Assembly: GCA_027491215.1 (NCBI GenBank)
Contig: JAIXWP010000113.1
Location: 1-52,494 of the forward strand
Direction: 5' to 3'
Length of the DNA stretch: 52,494 bases
DNA from: Flavobacteriales bacterium
GTDB lineage: Bacteria > Bacteroidota > Bacteroidia > Flavobacteriales_D > Sanyastnellaceae
Below are positions 1 to 9,845 of the stretch, in pieces. The notes under the pieces were generated by a model. It made no database searches. It was not told the origin of the DNA and was given only the letters and a program-made list of their open reading frames with translations. Made by a program: the position numbers and the translations under genes. Numbering within the stretch: the first letter of the stretch is position 1; every line of letters starts with the position of its first letter.

Positions 1-558
1 CTGTTGTTCGATTTCGTCGCTATTGTGCAACACTAAACGATAGCCATATCCGAGGCCAAGGCCAATCAAATTGGCGATCTTATACTCAAACCCAATGGTC
101 GGTTCGTAGATAAAGGCTTGCTTTTCGAAAATGCGCTCGCCACCACTATTCCCGTCCGGATCCAAGTAAAGCTTGCCTACTCCAGCCTGTGCAGTGACCA
201 TTGCTTCCCAAGGATATTTTCGAAAAAAACTATACTCCACAAATGGACCAAGGAATCGAAATGTGACCCGCGCTTTCTCGACATTTCCGTTTCTTTCTAT
301 TTCTTGAAAAAAATCGGAATGCAGCCAACTGTAGCCCAGTCCCAAGCTCAAGGTCGGACCAAATGACACCCCGGCCTTTACACCACCGATTTGAGCGCTT
401 TTACCTGTGACAAATGAATTTCTGAAATCGAGTTTGAGAACAGGAAATGGCTTGTTGCGAAAAACTTGCTTCAATGAATCCGAAAGATTCACTGATTGAC
501 CATTTACATAAGCTGTAAAGACGGCACATACAAGGAACAACAATATTCTTCGCAACAT
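1..558 (-). CDS. Outer-membrane beta-barrel-like protein (C-terminus cut by window edge)
   Basis: The frame is open from the ATG at 558 down to base 1 (186 codons, no stop), so the 3' end lies outside the window. It begins with a signal peptide (MLRRILLFLVCAVFTAYVNG, then Q). The rest alternates polar and hydrophobic residues with many Gly and aromatic positions, for example VKAGVSFGPTLSLGLGYSW and IGLGLGYGYRLVL. This is the pattern of transmembrane beta-strands in small Bacteroidota barrel proteins. A variant -7 box, TAACTTCG on the minus strand (563-570), lies 4 nt before the ATG. I infer an outer-membrane protein and cannot assign a family or substrate. Confidence 0.7.
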   Translation of the reverse strand, partial: MLRRILLFLVCAVFTAYVNGQSVNLSDSLKQVFRNKPFPVLKLDFRNSFVTGKSAQIGGVKAGVSFGPTLSLGLGYSWLHSDFFQEIERNGNVEKARVTFRFLGPFVEYSFFRKYPWEAMVTAQAGVGKLYLDPDGNSGGERIFEKQAFIYEPTIGFEYKIANLIGLGLGYGYRLVLHNSDEIEQQ

Positions 559-621
559 ACCGCGAAGTTAATTCGAATTGAATGAAGTGATAGAAAGGAA
601 ATTTGAGAAAATTTACCAAGA

Positions 622-2700
622 CTATTCGTCTTCATCCTTGGGCTGTTCCAATGTAATCCTGCCAATAATTTTGAACTCTGTTCTTCGATTGCGTTGACGG
701 TTAGCTTCATTATCGCTGCCGTCCTTATTTTCATTTGAGACAAGGGGCATAGACTCTCCGTAGCCCTTTGCTGCCAAGCGCTTGCTGTCAATGCCATTAG
801 ATGTTAGATATTTCACTACCGATTCTGCGCGCTGCTGAGAAAGCTTGCGGTTATAATCATCACTCCCGATGTTGTCGGTATGCGATCCGATTTCAATTTT
901 CAAATCCGGATTCTCCAATAGCACTTTCATCAATGATTCATCAATGCTTTGCTTCGCTGTTGGAGTGAGATTATAGGAGTTAAACTCATACTCGATATTT
1001 TCAATGACAAACGACCCATCCATCACAGGACTCAACCCCATACCTCGTTTCAAGTTCACCGACTCTTTAATTCCCATGGTAGAAATGGAAACGTCATTAT
1101 TCAAAAAACCATCTTTAGTGACCTCAAAACGATATTCTTTATCCGGCTCGAGAGAGGTCATGAATTTTCCATCTGCATCCGTTTTAAGCGTGCGCATCAA
1201 TACTTCTTGACCATCTTCTTTTATGTAAACTAATACCGTTGCGTCTGCTAGTTTGCCTTTACCAGCGCTGTTCTTCAAGTCATCTGTTCGGCCACTCAAG
1301 TAGTCTTGTTCATCTGCCTGCCAGGCCGTTCCTTCCACATTGATGATGAGAGGATCCAACTCAAAAAATTCATAGATGTCATCACAACAAGTTTCATGTA
1401 AAATCTGTTCACCTCCTTTTCGATTAGAAACCAGAAATCCGCTATCGCCTGTCGACTTGAGGACATAGTAGATATCATCTACACTTGAGTTAATCGGAGC
1501 TCCGACATTGATGGATGGCAACCATTTTTTCATCTCACCTCGCGCCACATATATATCGAATCCACCTAGACCAGATCTACCATCAGTGCTGTAATAGAGC
1601 TTCTTTTCAGTTTCGTGATAAAACGGCGACATTTCATCTCGAGGCGTGTTGACACCTCTCCCAAGATTTCTTGGTGATGAATAAGAGTCTTTCTTTTGAT
1701 CGTAACGAGTAAACCAGATGTCATCACCTCCCACTCCTTCAGGTCTATCTGAAACGAAGTATATGACCTCTCTTCCTGTCTTTGCTTCAAGCCCCACTGT
1801 TGGTTGAGATGATGAGTAGCCTTGCATATTAACAACATCACTCAAACGAACTGGCTCTTTCCAAATGTTGCCTGCTTTTTTACAAACCCATAATTCACAT
1901 ATCACTTCAAGCTTCCAATCTTCTGAACATCGCGTAAAGTAGAAACGATTTCCATCTAGCGAAAACGAGCCACTAACCGTGTGCATCTCATCGGAATTGA
2001 CTGGTATATCGAGCTCTCCCTTTGTTACCCATTGTCCCTTTTCCTTTGATGCTAAAAATAATTTTCTCTTTGGACGTGGTTCATCGAGTGAATAAGATTT
2101 CAATTCATCCTCTTGCAATGATCCAAAAATGATATCGCCATTCTCAAGTGGAAGAGGTGCAAATTCGATGTGTGCTTTATTTACTCCTTTACCGAGATTT
2201 CCAATAGCAATATCTAGTGGAGCAGCGAGTAACATCATTGCTGAATCACAACCGAGAAATTCACTTGTTACTTGCTTCTTTAAATCTCGATCGATGGTTT
2301 TTTTGGATAATGTGAGATAGCGCTCAAAATCCTTCTTTGCTTGCTTATAGTCACCAAGCATTTTCTCCATTCTTCCTTTATGATAGAGCGCTACTTCATA
2401 CTCTGGCTTTGTTGATTCAAAGGCTACTTGATAATGATCGCGAGCATAAGTATAGTCGCGAATGGATTCTTCCAATTCTGCAAGATGATACATCATCTTC
2501 ATATCACGTGGACGCTTCAAAATATATGCGCGATAATAATTTACTGCTGTGTACTTATCGTTTAGGCGCTCTGCATTTTTTCCAAAATTCTTAAGCATTC
2601 CAGACTTCAATTGACTGATATCTCGCTCTTGCGCTGACAGCACTAACGAAAAGAACAAACTCAATATGAATAGTAGTGCTCTCAAATTAGAATCGATCAC
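622..2700 (-). CDS. OmpA-family protein with TPR, PD40 propeller and C-terminal OmpA domain
   Basis: Visible parts in order: a signal peptide ending near LVLSAQ; TPR-like helices over about residues 30-150; a PD40-type beta-propeller over about 190-440 (repeats such as GRSGLGGFDIYVARG); a carboxypeptidase-regulatory-like beta-sandwich near 455-560; and an OmpA/MotB peptidoglycan-binding domain over about 575-690 with the IEIGSHTDNIGSDDYN motif. This architecture is that of OmpA proteins paired with PorP/SprF in Bacteroidota gliding and type IX secretion loci. I infer that it anchors the neighbouring PorP-like protein to peptidoglycan. The start is GTG at 2700, overlapping porP by 14 bp. A TTG at 2685, directly after the porP stop, would give an equally good signal peptide. 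It is the last gene of a three-gene overlapping operon. Confidence 0.92.
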   Translation of the reverse strand: MIDSNLRALLFILSLFFSLVLSAQERDISQLKSGMLKNFGKNAERLNDKYTAVNYYRAYILKRPRDMKMMYHLAELEESIRDYTYARDHYQVAFESTKPEYEVALYHKGRMEKMLGDYKQAKKDFERYLTLSKKTIDRDLKKQVTSEFLGCDSAMMLLAAPLDIAIGNLGKGVNKAHIEFAPLPLENGDIIFGSLQEDELKSYSLDEPRPKRKLFLASKEKGQWVTKGELDIPVNSDEMHTVSGSFSLDGNRFYFTRCSEDWKLEVICELWVCKKAGNIWKEPVRLSDVVNMQGYSSSQPTVGLEAKTGREVIYFVSDRPEGVGGDDIWFTRYDQKKDSYSSPRNLGRGVNTPRDEMSPFYHETEKKLYYSTDGRSGLGGFDIYVARGEMKKWLPSINVGAPINSSVDDIYYVLKSTGDSGFLVSNRKGGEQILHETCCDDIYEFFELDPLIINVEGTAWQADEQDYLSGRTDDLKNSAGKGKLADATVLVYIKEDGQEVLMRTLKTDADGKFMTSLEPDKEYRFEVTKDGFLNNDVSISTMGIKESVNLKRGMGLSPVMDGSFVIENIEYEFNSYNLTPTAKQSIDESLMKVLLENPDLKIEIGSHTDNIGSDDYNRKLSQQRAESVVKYLTSNGIDSKRLAAKGYGESMPLVSNENKDGSDNEANRQRNRRTEFKIIGRITLEQPKDEDE

Positions 2701-3703
2701 AAGGAATTTGAACGGCGCTCGCTGCAGAGCTCAAGGAGTTATAAATCAAAGAAACTTCAAACGCGCCACGCTTGTCGTTTGCTAACTGTAATGTAGAAAA
2801 TGTGACGTCATAACTCGCTCCTACTTGAAAATGCTTTAGGTCCACACCAATCATTGGAGCAAACGCATCACTATTTCTTTCAATACCAGAGCGCACTGCA
2901 ACACCGCCCCAAATGCGTTTTATATTCAAATCATTTGGTTGCATGTTCATGCCCAGTTGCATAGTACCTACCACTTCCTGGGCCTTTGAAAGAGTCATGA
3001 CAAGCAGCGAAGGTCGAATAGACCATGTCTTTGTGACATTGAAATCATAGTCCATATGAACGACAAAGCGTGGCTTCAATCCATCTCCATTTTTGAAAAA
3101 AGAATCATCTGGACTATTGACGTGAAACACAGATGTGCCAATAGTAAACGGACCTCTATTTGTTCTTCTTTTATAAAGAGCACCAATATTCAGATCAAAG
3201 TACATAGAGCTTAATTCAAGCGCCGTTTCACCATTTGGCAACGTTGGATTGAATTGTCCAATCTCTCTGCTGTATTGCTCGGGATAGGTCACATCTCTTG
3301 TAGAAAAAGTTTTGGTTCCCAAACCAAATTGAATGCCAGCACTAATCGTGTTTTTAATATCAATGTGCTTAATACTCGTCGATAGTAAAACTCTATTTTC
3401 TACCAGTTGAATGCCGCCACTTTTATCTGAAACTAAAATGATTCCAGCAGAGATGTTATTAGGTAAAAAATATAATTGTTGATCATACGATGCAGCAAAA
3501 GTATTTACTGGATCACCCAAAGTTTTCCATTGTGTTCTATAAATATTTGCTATTCTAAAATCTGAGTCCATAACACCAGTTAGCGCAGGATTCAGCGTGA
3601 GAGGACTCATGTTAAACATTGAGAAATGCACATCCTGTGCAACACTCAAAATGGAACATTGCAAAAAAAGAAAAATCACAAATATGTTCTTTTTCTTTAC
3701 CAC
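2687..3703 (-). CDS. PorP/SprF-family type IX secretion system membrane protein
   Basis: The 338-residue product has a signal peptide (ending LSVAQ) followed by the family's opening, HFSMFNMSPLTLNPALTG, and the YRTQWKT motif a little later. The rest is amphipathic beta-strands of an outer-membrane barrel. PorP/SprF proteins are T9SS-linked outer-membrane proteins, usually encoded beside a giant secreted adhesin they help export or attach. Here the divergent PKD protein at 4646-9049 is the natural partner (inference). The start is GTG, overlapping the upstream protease stop by 7 bp. No in-frame ATG occurs until after the signal peptide, so GTG is favoured. Its 3' end overlaps the OmpA gene, which suggests translational coupling. 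Confidence 0.93.
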   Translation of the reverse strand: MVKKKNIFVIFLFLQCSILSVAQDVHFSMFNMSPLTLNPALTGVMDSDFRIANIYRTQWKTLGDPVNTFAASYDQQLYFLPNNISAGIILVSDKSGGIQLVENRVLLSTSIKHIDIKNTISAGIQFGLGTKTFSTRDVTYPEQYSREIGQFNPTLPNGETALELSSMYFDLNIGALYKRRTNRGPFTIGTSVFHVNSPDDSFFKNGDGLKPRFVVHMDYDFNVTKTWSIRPSLLVMTLSKAQEVVGTMQLGMNMQPNDLNIKRIWGGVAVRSGIERNSDAFAPMIGVDLKHFQVGASYDVTFSTLQLANDKRGAFEVSLIYNSLSSAASAVQIPCDRF

Positions 3704-4569
3704 AGATAATTTCTCAGTGTTAAGTATTGATCAACCATTCGATTGTATTGCCCCGTTGTAAATCGGCACGTACACTCGTGTTGATAGTAGCTCATAAAAT
3801 TATCAGTAGGAGGAACATACCAATCTCCGTTGGAGTCTTGTGTAATCGGCCCGGAGTAATTGCATAAATCTTCATCAATTGCATTCCCATTTTCGTCAGG
3901 ATCGGCATTGGTATCACAAACTAAATCCCCTGTTGTTTCGCAGTTTGTTCCATCCGCTAGTTCATTTCCAAACTCAGTTTCAAATGTGTGGTAGAGGCCA
4001 AAAAAATGTCCCATCTCATGAGAAAACACATCTGAAAAATCATTCATGTTGAATTTATCAATCACTATGATATCTATGCCTCCTGGAAAATATGCGTACC
4101 CCTGCACAGCCCCTTCATCGGTCTGAAGAGTATCTACCAAATAAACATTGATAGTATTGGGCTCATAATAGATGCTCGTCATCTGAACTTCCTCGTTGTA
4201 AGCAGTAGTCACTGTTAAACTATCGAAGCGATCATCTTCCATTATTTGAGACTTACAAACTTGAAACTGAAATCCACAAGGACGAAAATCGTTGTTCAAT
4301 TTTTCCATTGCGTCATCGATTTCTGCTTGATCGACATTCTGAATTCCCAAAGAATTAACAGCAATATGCATGGAAATTTGAAAGGTTTTATTCACCTTAT
4401 TAATTTGAGCACATTGATCTGTGGGCAACGGAACCTGCACTGCAGCTCGCTTTTGCTCTAGGCCAAAAGGAAATACTGTTCCACATTTATGAATTTTATT
4501 TTGTCCAAATAAAACTGCTGTAATGAGAAGTAAATTCTGTAAGAAAAATATTTTTAACAGTATCCTCAT
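3697..4569 (-). CDS. M43 (pappalysin-like) zinc metalloprotease, secreted
   Basis: With the ATG at 4569 the protein is 290 residues with a signal peptide (MRILLKIFFLQNLLLITAVL). The frame is open to 4584, but that start adds five residues before the signal. The zinc site HEMGHFFGLYH (His184, Glu185, His188, His194) matches HExxHxxGxxH of M43 peptidases. The downstream Met-turn region, NFMSYYQHECTCRFTTGQ, also fits the family. The protein ends soon after the catalytic domain and has no visible T9SS sorting domain, so its export and anchoring are unclear. It is the first gene of the operon with PorP/SprF and OmpA genes. A role in processing surface proteins is inference. Confidence 0.9.
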   Translation of the reverse strand: MRILLKIFFLQNLLLITAVLFGQNKIHKCGTVFPFGLEQKRAAVQVPLPTDQCAQINKVNKTFQISMHIAVNSLGIQNVDQAEIDDAMEKLNNDFRPCGFQFQVCKSQIMEDDRFDSLTVTTAYNEEVQMTSIYYEPNTINVYLVDTLQTDEGAVQGYAYFPGGIDIIVIDKFNMNDFSDVFSHEMGHFFGLYHTFETEFGNELADGTNCETTGDLVCDTNADPDENGNAIDEDLCNYSGPITQDSNGDWYVPPTDNFMSYYQHECTCRFTTGQYNRMVDQYLTLRNYLW

Positions 4570-4645
4570 TACGCAATTATACATTTTTTTTTGATTAGAA
4601 TTAAATTATCTCTTTATTTACATTTAAGATTGATCTCCATTTGAC

Positions 4646-7600
4646 TTGAAATACAAACTACTCATATTCACCTTATTTGCTTTGTTTTCATATAAGGCAA
4701 TGGATGCACAAATAAGCGCGAGTACAACTTCAGGTTGCGCTCCACTTACTGGAGTTTTATTTTCAAATTCATATACAAATCCAACGAATATTAATTGGGA
4801 TTTTGATGATGGTGCGAGCTCTAATTTAGCATCACCTTCTCATACGTTTGCTTTGGCAGGAACATACAACGTTGTTTTTACTGCAACGGTCAATGGCAGT
4901 CCTGTTACGGACAACATCACGGTAAATGTGTACAATAATCCTGTAGCAAATTTTCAGCTCACTGGACAAGATAATGGCTGCGCAGGACTTCAGGTAACCT
5001 TCAACGACAACTCAACTGGTGGAAGCGGGTCTAATATTATTGATTGGCAGTGGGCCTTCGGGGATGGTGGAGTAAATAACACTTCTGAAAATCCCACCTA
5101 CACCTATAACGTTGCTGGTATTTTCGATGTTGCTTTAATCATTACAGACGCAAATGGTTGTGTTGGATCAACAACCCAAAGTGATATTGTTACTATTTCT
5201 GCGCTGCCCACTGTCACTATTACCTCCTCTCCTTCTCCACCTTCTTCGTGTGAACCGCCTCTCGTCGTGGATTTCAATAGCACTGCAACGTCTGGCTCTC
5301 CGCTTGGCGATAACCTGACATATGCATGGAATTTTGATAATGGACAAACTTCTAATCTTGCTAACCCTCCATCCACAACTTACAATAATACAGGAACCTA
5401 TGAAGTTACTTTAGTTGTTACAGATGACAACGAATGTAGCTCCACGTTTATTCGCATAGTGGGAGTATCAGAGCCATTAGCTAGCTTCTCGATTCTGGGT
5501 GGCGAAAATGATACTGTTTGCAGTGAAGTTTTTTTCGTAAATGAATCCACGGGAACAAATCCACAGTTTGATTATGGTGATGGAGAACAAGATGATGAAC
5601 TTAGTCATGTTTATGAAGAAGAAGGTTGGTATAACATCACACTGACAGTCAATAACGGCCCTTGTATAGCTGACACTACCATCACAGTTTTTGTACAAAT
5701 ACCTACAGTGGAAGTTATTCTTCCTACAGACACGATTTGTACTTTCCCTGTTGACATCACAGCTTCTGCTACATCCCCCTATGATATTCTAACGTATGAG
5801 TGGATATCACCTAATGGGAATACATACAACACGCCTACTTTTACAGAAGAACTCACATATTTTGAGACGGAGTACTACATCAACTATCTTCAATCTCCTC
5901 CTTTCAATCTCACTATCACCACCACAGACGGCTGCATTGGAACAGGACAAAATACTGTTGTACTTTTTAAACCAAACGCATTATTCTTTCCTTTCGATGA
6001 TGAAGGATGTGCGCCATTAGCTACCACATTCGAAGATTTCAGCACATCATCCCACACTGACATAACTGAATGGTCATGGAATTTTGGCGATGGTAGCACT
6101 GCCATTACAAACACAACAGACGCTAGTGTTTCACACACCTATCAACTAGAAGGAATATATAACCCATTCCTAATTGTTGTCACTGAAAATGGCTGTAGAG
6201 ACACCTCCTGGGTGCATGAAGTTTTCGTTGGAACACCTCCAAACGCATCTTTCACACTTTCGTCAAATGAAGTTTGTATTGGAGAAGAAATATCATTGAC
6301 AGACACTACCCCATTAAGTGATAATGTAGATACTTGGAATTTTTCTGGAGATGAAAATCTTCTCATTTCCTGTCAAGACGAATCTACAGCTTCTGTAAGT
6401 TTTGATCAAGTAACAGGAGCAACAGAAATTACGATGACAGTAGGCTACAGAGGTTGCTATACTAACACTACGCAAAACATTACGGTCAATGGACCAACAG
6501 GAAAACTAAAATACGCTTGCAGTTGCGACACGCCATTTGACTATCCATTTGAAATAGAAGCCAGTGATGCTACATCATGGGATCTAAACTTTGGAGACGG
6601 TCAGTCGGCAATGAATACCACTGCAACAAATATTTCTCATACCTATGCGGAAACTGGAAATTATTGGGCAGTTCTCACACTGTATAATAGCGCAGCATCT
6701 TGTCCACCCTATATTGATAGTGTTGAAATAAAAGTGCGAGACCTTCAAGTCGAATTCTCAATACCTGATTCATTATGTGCCGGTGTTCCATTCGTATTTA
6801 ACACGCTAGGATCACAAGATGTGGCTGCGACAGAAGATATTTGCTATAATAGTTTTGTTTGGTATTTTGGTGGGAATAATCGACCCAAAGCTCACAATGG
6901 AGAGTATTCATTTACCTATACAGAAGGTGGAAGTTTTGATCTAGAACTTTGGGGTGAAGACATAAATGGGTGTGTTGACTCTGCATCAAAAACAATTCAA
7001 GTTTTTGAAATTGAAGCAGGAATTGATTGGAGCGCACCCGATAATTGTCTACCACTCGAAGCATCATTTCAATCGACCTCCACAAGTGATTTACCCATCA
7101 CGAATTATACTTGGACCAACAACATGGTTGGAGTTTTTGGATCTACTGCAAATGTCAATTACACCTTTGCCACCGCTAACTTTATTGGCAATAGCGCACA
7201 ACCCTACGAAGTCATTTTAGATGTGAGCAATGCGATAGGATGTACCTCTTCAGATACCATCGAAATTCAACCCAACGTGCCGAATGCCAACTTTCAAAAC
7301 ATCACTTCGAATAATATTTGTGCTGGAGGAAGTGTGACGTTTGATCCCACTTTAACTGCAACTGGCAACGGTTTTTCTTGGACTACAAGCAATGGTTTAA
7401 CATCCTCAGTTTATAATCCGGTATTTACATTCGAAGATCCCGGTCAATATAGTATTACCCTTCAAGTAACCAATGGCGCAGGATGTACAAACACTTCCAC
7501 ACAAATCAACTATGTAAATGTTCAAGCATTTCCACAAGCAGGATTTGAATCATCCATTCCAGATGGTGAAGTACTCTGCTATCCTGTTCAAATTACATTC

Positions 7601-9049
7601 ACTGATACATCTATTGTCAATCCTTTTGGATCACGTATTTGGAATTTAGGAAATGGATCTCCATCAGTTGGAACCATTTCAATCGGTGCGAATTATAATA
7701 CTCCTGGAGACTACACGATTACTTTGATTGAACTCACTACAGCAGGTTGCGCGGACACTGCGTCTTTAACCATATCAGTAGAAGGGCCTGTGGGAGATTT
7801 CACACTCTCTCCAGGTATTATTTGCAGAGGTGATGCCATCAACCTAGCGATCACTGATACCGCTGATGTGGCATCGTGGGGATGGGATTTCGGCGATGGA
7901 ACAAATGAAGGATCTGTTTTCACCCTTTCACATGAATATACTTTTGACTTCAATCCTCCAAGCGGTCAAACGCTAGTTTCTCTCGTATTATGGAACCAAG
8001 ACTCTATTTGCAGTGCAGTAATAACAGAAGAAGTTGACTTCATAATCACCGCTGCAGACTTCCTTCGAAATGACGAACTAGCTCCTGCAGATACCATGCA
8101 CTGTGTGGGAATTCCTGACACTTTCACTAACACGAGTTCAAGTAATGCAGATATCTTTAATTGGAATTTTGGAAATGGGCAAACGTTTGTCGGAGCAACT
8201 CCACCAGTGATCAATTTTACCGCTGGAACTTATGATGTAACACTTGCAGTGCAAACACTTCCAGAAGGTTGTGTGGACACTATCTCTAAAACAATGATCA
8301 TACATCCTCTTCCAAATGCCGTTGCAAACAGTGGTCAAATTTGCCTAGGAGAAAATTTTCAATTAGAAGCAAGTGGGGGAGAAATTTATAGCTGGACACC
8401 TAGTTCAATTTTGAATAATGATGCTATTCCAAATCCGATTGCATTTCCCGAGATTACCACTGAATTTACGGTAACGGTAACAGACACTAACCAATGTGTA
8501 AATACTGCCAGCTCTATCGTTCAGGTATTTGAACCGTTGGTGCCACAAGATGAGATTTACACTATCATCATTGGCGAAGTAGTACAAATCAACATTGACG
8601 CGGGTCCTGGCTATTCTTATGAATGGACTCCTGACATTTGGCTTGCATGTAATGATTGTCCTGAGCAAACCTTCCAACCATTGCAAGACACAACATATTA
8701 TGTGACCATCACAGATGCGCTCGGATGTTTTGAAGTTGAATCGCGATATGACTTTATAGTTCTCCCCCTCTCTTCTGTTGATGTTCCTGATGTATTTACT
8801 CCGAATGGAGATGGTATTAATGACATCATTTATGTGCGTGGCTGGGGTATAGAGGATCTCATTTCTTTTCAGATCTACAATCGCTGGGGTGAACTTGTAT
8901 TTGAATCAAAAGATGCTGATCTTGGTTGGAATGGCAATTACAAAGGCGAACCACAACAGGCCGACACATACGCCTATGTAATCTTAGCGAAAGCATATAT
9001 CTATGAAACGCCTATTCGCAAAGAAGGGTTTATCAATATCATTCGCTAG
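4646..9049 (+). CDS. Giant PKD-repeat adhesin with gliding-motility-associated C-terminal (CHU_C) domain
   Basis: A 1467-residue secreted protein. The only start-like codon after the in-frame stop at 4631 is TTG at 4646. It gives a clean signal peptide (MKYKLLIFTLFALFSYKAMD, then AQ), whereas the first ATG lies at the cleavage site, so TTG is preferred. About a dozen PKD/Ig-like modules follow, each with a W-x-FGDG-like turn and a closing G-x-Y-x-V/I strand, several with paired cysteines. The last 90 or so residues hold the gliding-motility C-terminal domain (VFTPNGDGINDIIYVRG, then IYNRWGELVFES), a T9SS export signal. I infer a surface adhesin exported by T9SS. It diverges from the M43-PorP-OmpA operon and its last 11 bp overlap the next gene tail to tail. 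Confidence 0.93.
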   Translation: MKYKLLIFTLFALFSYKAMDAQISASTTSGCAPLTGVLFSNSYTNPTNINWDFDDGASSNLASPSHTFALAGTYNVVFTATVNGSPVTDNITVNVYNNPVANFQLTGQDNGCAGLQVTFNDNSTGGSGSNIIDWQWAFGDGGVNNTSENPTYTYNVAGIFDVALIITDANGCVGSTTQSDIVTISALPTVTITSSPSPPSSCEPPLVVDFNSTATSGSPLGDNLTYAWNFDNGQTSNLANPPSTTYNNTGTYEVTLVVTDDNECSSTFIRIVGVSEPLASFSILGGENDTVCSEVFFVNESTGTNPQFDYGDGEQDDELSHVYEEEGWYNITLTVNNGPCIADTTITVFVQIPTVEVILPTDTICTFPVDITASATSPYDILTYEWISPNGNTYNTPTFTEELTYFETEYYINYLQSPPFNLTITTTDGCIGTGQNTVVLFKPNALFFPFDDEGCAPLATTFEDFSTSSHTDITEWSWNFGDGSTAITNTTDASVSHTYQLEGIYNPFLIVVTENGCRDTSWVHEVFVGTPPNASFTLSSNEVCIGEEISLTDTTPLSDNVDTWNFSGDENLLISCQDESTASVSFDQVTGATEITMTVGYRGCYTNTTQNITVNGPTGKLKYACSCDTPFDYPFEIEASDATSWDLNFGDGQSAMNTTATNISHTYAETGNYWAVLTLYNSAASCPPYIDSVEIKVRDLQVEFSIPDSLCAGVPFVFNTLGSQDVAATEDICYNSFVWYFGGNNRPKAHNGEYSFTYTEGGSFDLELWGEDINGCVDSASKTIQVFEIEAGIDWSAPDNCLPLEASFQSTSTSDLPITNYTWTNNMVGVFGSTANVNYTFATANFIGNSAQPYEVILDVSNAIGCTSSDTIEIQPNVPNANFQNITSNNICAGGSVTFDPTLTATGNGFSWTTSNGLTSSVYNPVFTFEDPGQYSITLQVTNGAGCTNTSTQINYVNVQAFPQAGFESSIPDGEVLCYPVQITFTDTSIVNPFGSRIWNLGNGSPSVGTISIGANYNTPGDYTITLIELTTAGCADTASLTISVEGPVGDFTLSPGIICRGDAINLAITDTADVASWGWDFGDGTNEGSVFTLSHEYTFDFNPPSGQTLVSLVLWNQDSICSAVITEEVDFIITAADFLRNDELAPADTMHCVGIPDTFTNTSSSNADIFNWNFGNGQTFVGATPPVINFTAGTYDVTLAVQTLPEGCVDTISKTMIIHPLPNAVANSGQICLGENFQLEASGGEIYSWTPSSILNNDAIPNPIAFPEITTEFTVTVTDTNQCVNTASSIVQVFEPLVPQDEIYTIIIGEVVQINIDAGPGYSYEWTPDIWLACNDCPEQTFQPLQDTTYYVTITDALGCFEVESRYDFIVLPLSSVDVPDVFTPNGDGINDIIYVRGWGIEDLISFQIYNRWGELVFESKDADLGWNGNYKGEPQQADTYAYVILAKAYIYETPIRKEGFINIIR

Positions 9050-9839
9050 AATGATCGTTCGGTTTTTGGTCAATTTCAATTCCCTTCAGCATGTGTCCGA
9101 GAATAGGCATACACTTATCCAAACAAGAAGGATAATATGCGCCGTGTTGAAGTGAATTGGAACGCGAATGAGCTCCCCACCAAAACTCTGCTATTGCCAA
9201 AGGTTTCATTTTATTCTGAAATGCATATTGCAAAAGCTTTGGTGCTGCGCATTCTCCAGCTCCTCCAGGAGGATTACCATTCGGATTGTGCTTGAATATT
9301 TCACGCAAAGATTTCTCTTCGCCGTATTGATTCAAAAAAGAATAGCTATCGTAAAGTTGAATTTGCATCGACCATGAATGCTGCTTTCTTTCTTCTTTCA
9401 AAACTTCAATTGCTTCGCGATTACCGATTGGATCAACCTCTTGTAATGCTTTAATTCGATTGCTGTATTCGGTGAGCAAAGGCATTCCAAGATTGATGAA
9501 GCTGTTTTCTGTCAAGCTATCAAATACGGGCGGAACAAAATGTGCATGATGATTTCCGCCTGCAAGCTTGCCGCTGAACCCTGCTAAATATCCCACTTGT
9601 CCTTTTGCGGTTTGAACCACGAGCACTCCAAACATTTTTCCAACCATTACCCCGTCCTTGCCTTCGTCCAAACCAAAGTTATGATCCCACTCCTGCTGTG
9701 ATGTAATATAATGCTGGAGATCCTCTGCTGCTTTCACGGCCAAGGGGTGCGGAACGTAATCAAAGGGATAAGTAAATTTCGAAGGTATTTCTACCTGTCC
9801 ACTCAACTCTTCGAACGGTATAAAACAACGATCACTCAA
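9039..9839 (-). CDS. Stand-alone N-terminal domain of Bacteroidota RluA-type pseudouridine synthase
   Basis: The 266 residues match, from memory, the long N-terminal region of Bacteroidota RluA/TruC-type pseudouridine synthases. Key stretches are GKMFGVLVVQ, YLAGFSGKLAGGNHHAHFVP, GAGECAAPKLLQYAF, IAEFWWG and a closing CMPILGHMLKGIEI. In the usual protein of about 550 residues the catalytic domain follows directly. Here a TGA stop comes 13 residues after GHMLKGIEI, and the catalytic Asp-containing domain is absent. The 3' end overlaps the PKD gene by 11 bp in antiparallel orientation. It lies 6 bp after the GyrI-like gene, probably in one transcript. It may be a split lineage-specific gene or a remnant. 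Function is unknown. Confidence 0.8.
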   Translation of the reverse strand: MSDRCFIPFEELSGQVEIPSKFTYPFDYVPHPLAVKAAEDLQHYITSQQEWDHNFGLDEGKDGVMVGKMFGVLVVQTAKGQVGYLAGFSGKLAGGNHHAHFVPPVFDSLTENSFINLGMPLLTEYSNRIKALQEVDPIGNREAIEVLKEERKQHSWSMQIQLYDSYSFLNQYGEEKSLREIFKHNPNGNPPGGAGECAAPKLLQYAFQNKMKPLAIAEFWWGAHSRSNSLQHGAYYPSCLDKCMPILGHMLKGIEIDQKPNDHSSE

Positions 9840-9845
9840 TTCGAT

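Noticed and set aside
4646-9049. PKD tandem modules considered as a DNA repeat array
   Set aside because: The modules are similar only at the protein level; I saw no long identical DNA repeats, so this is not a recombination-prone array or CRISPR.
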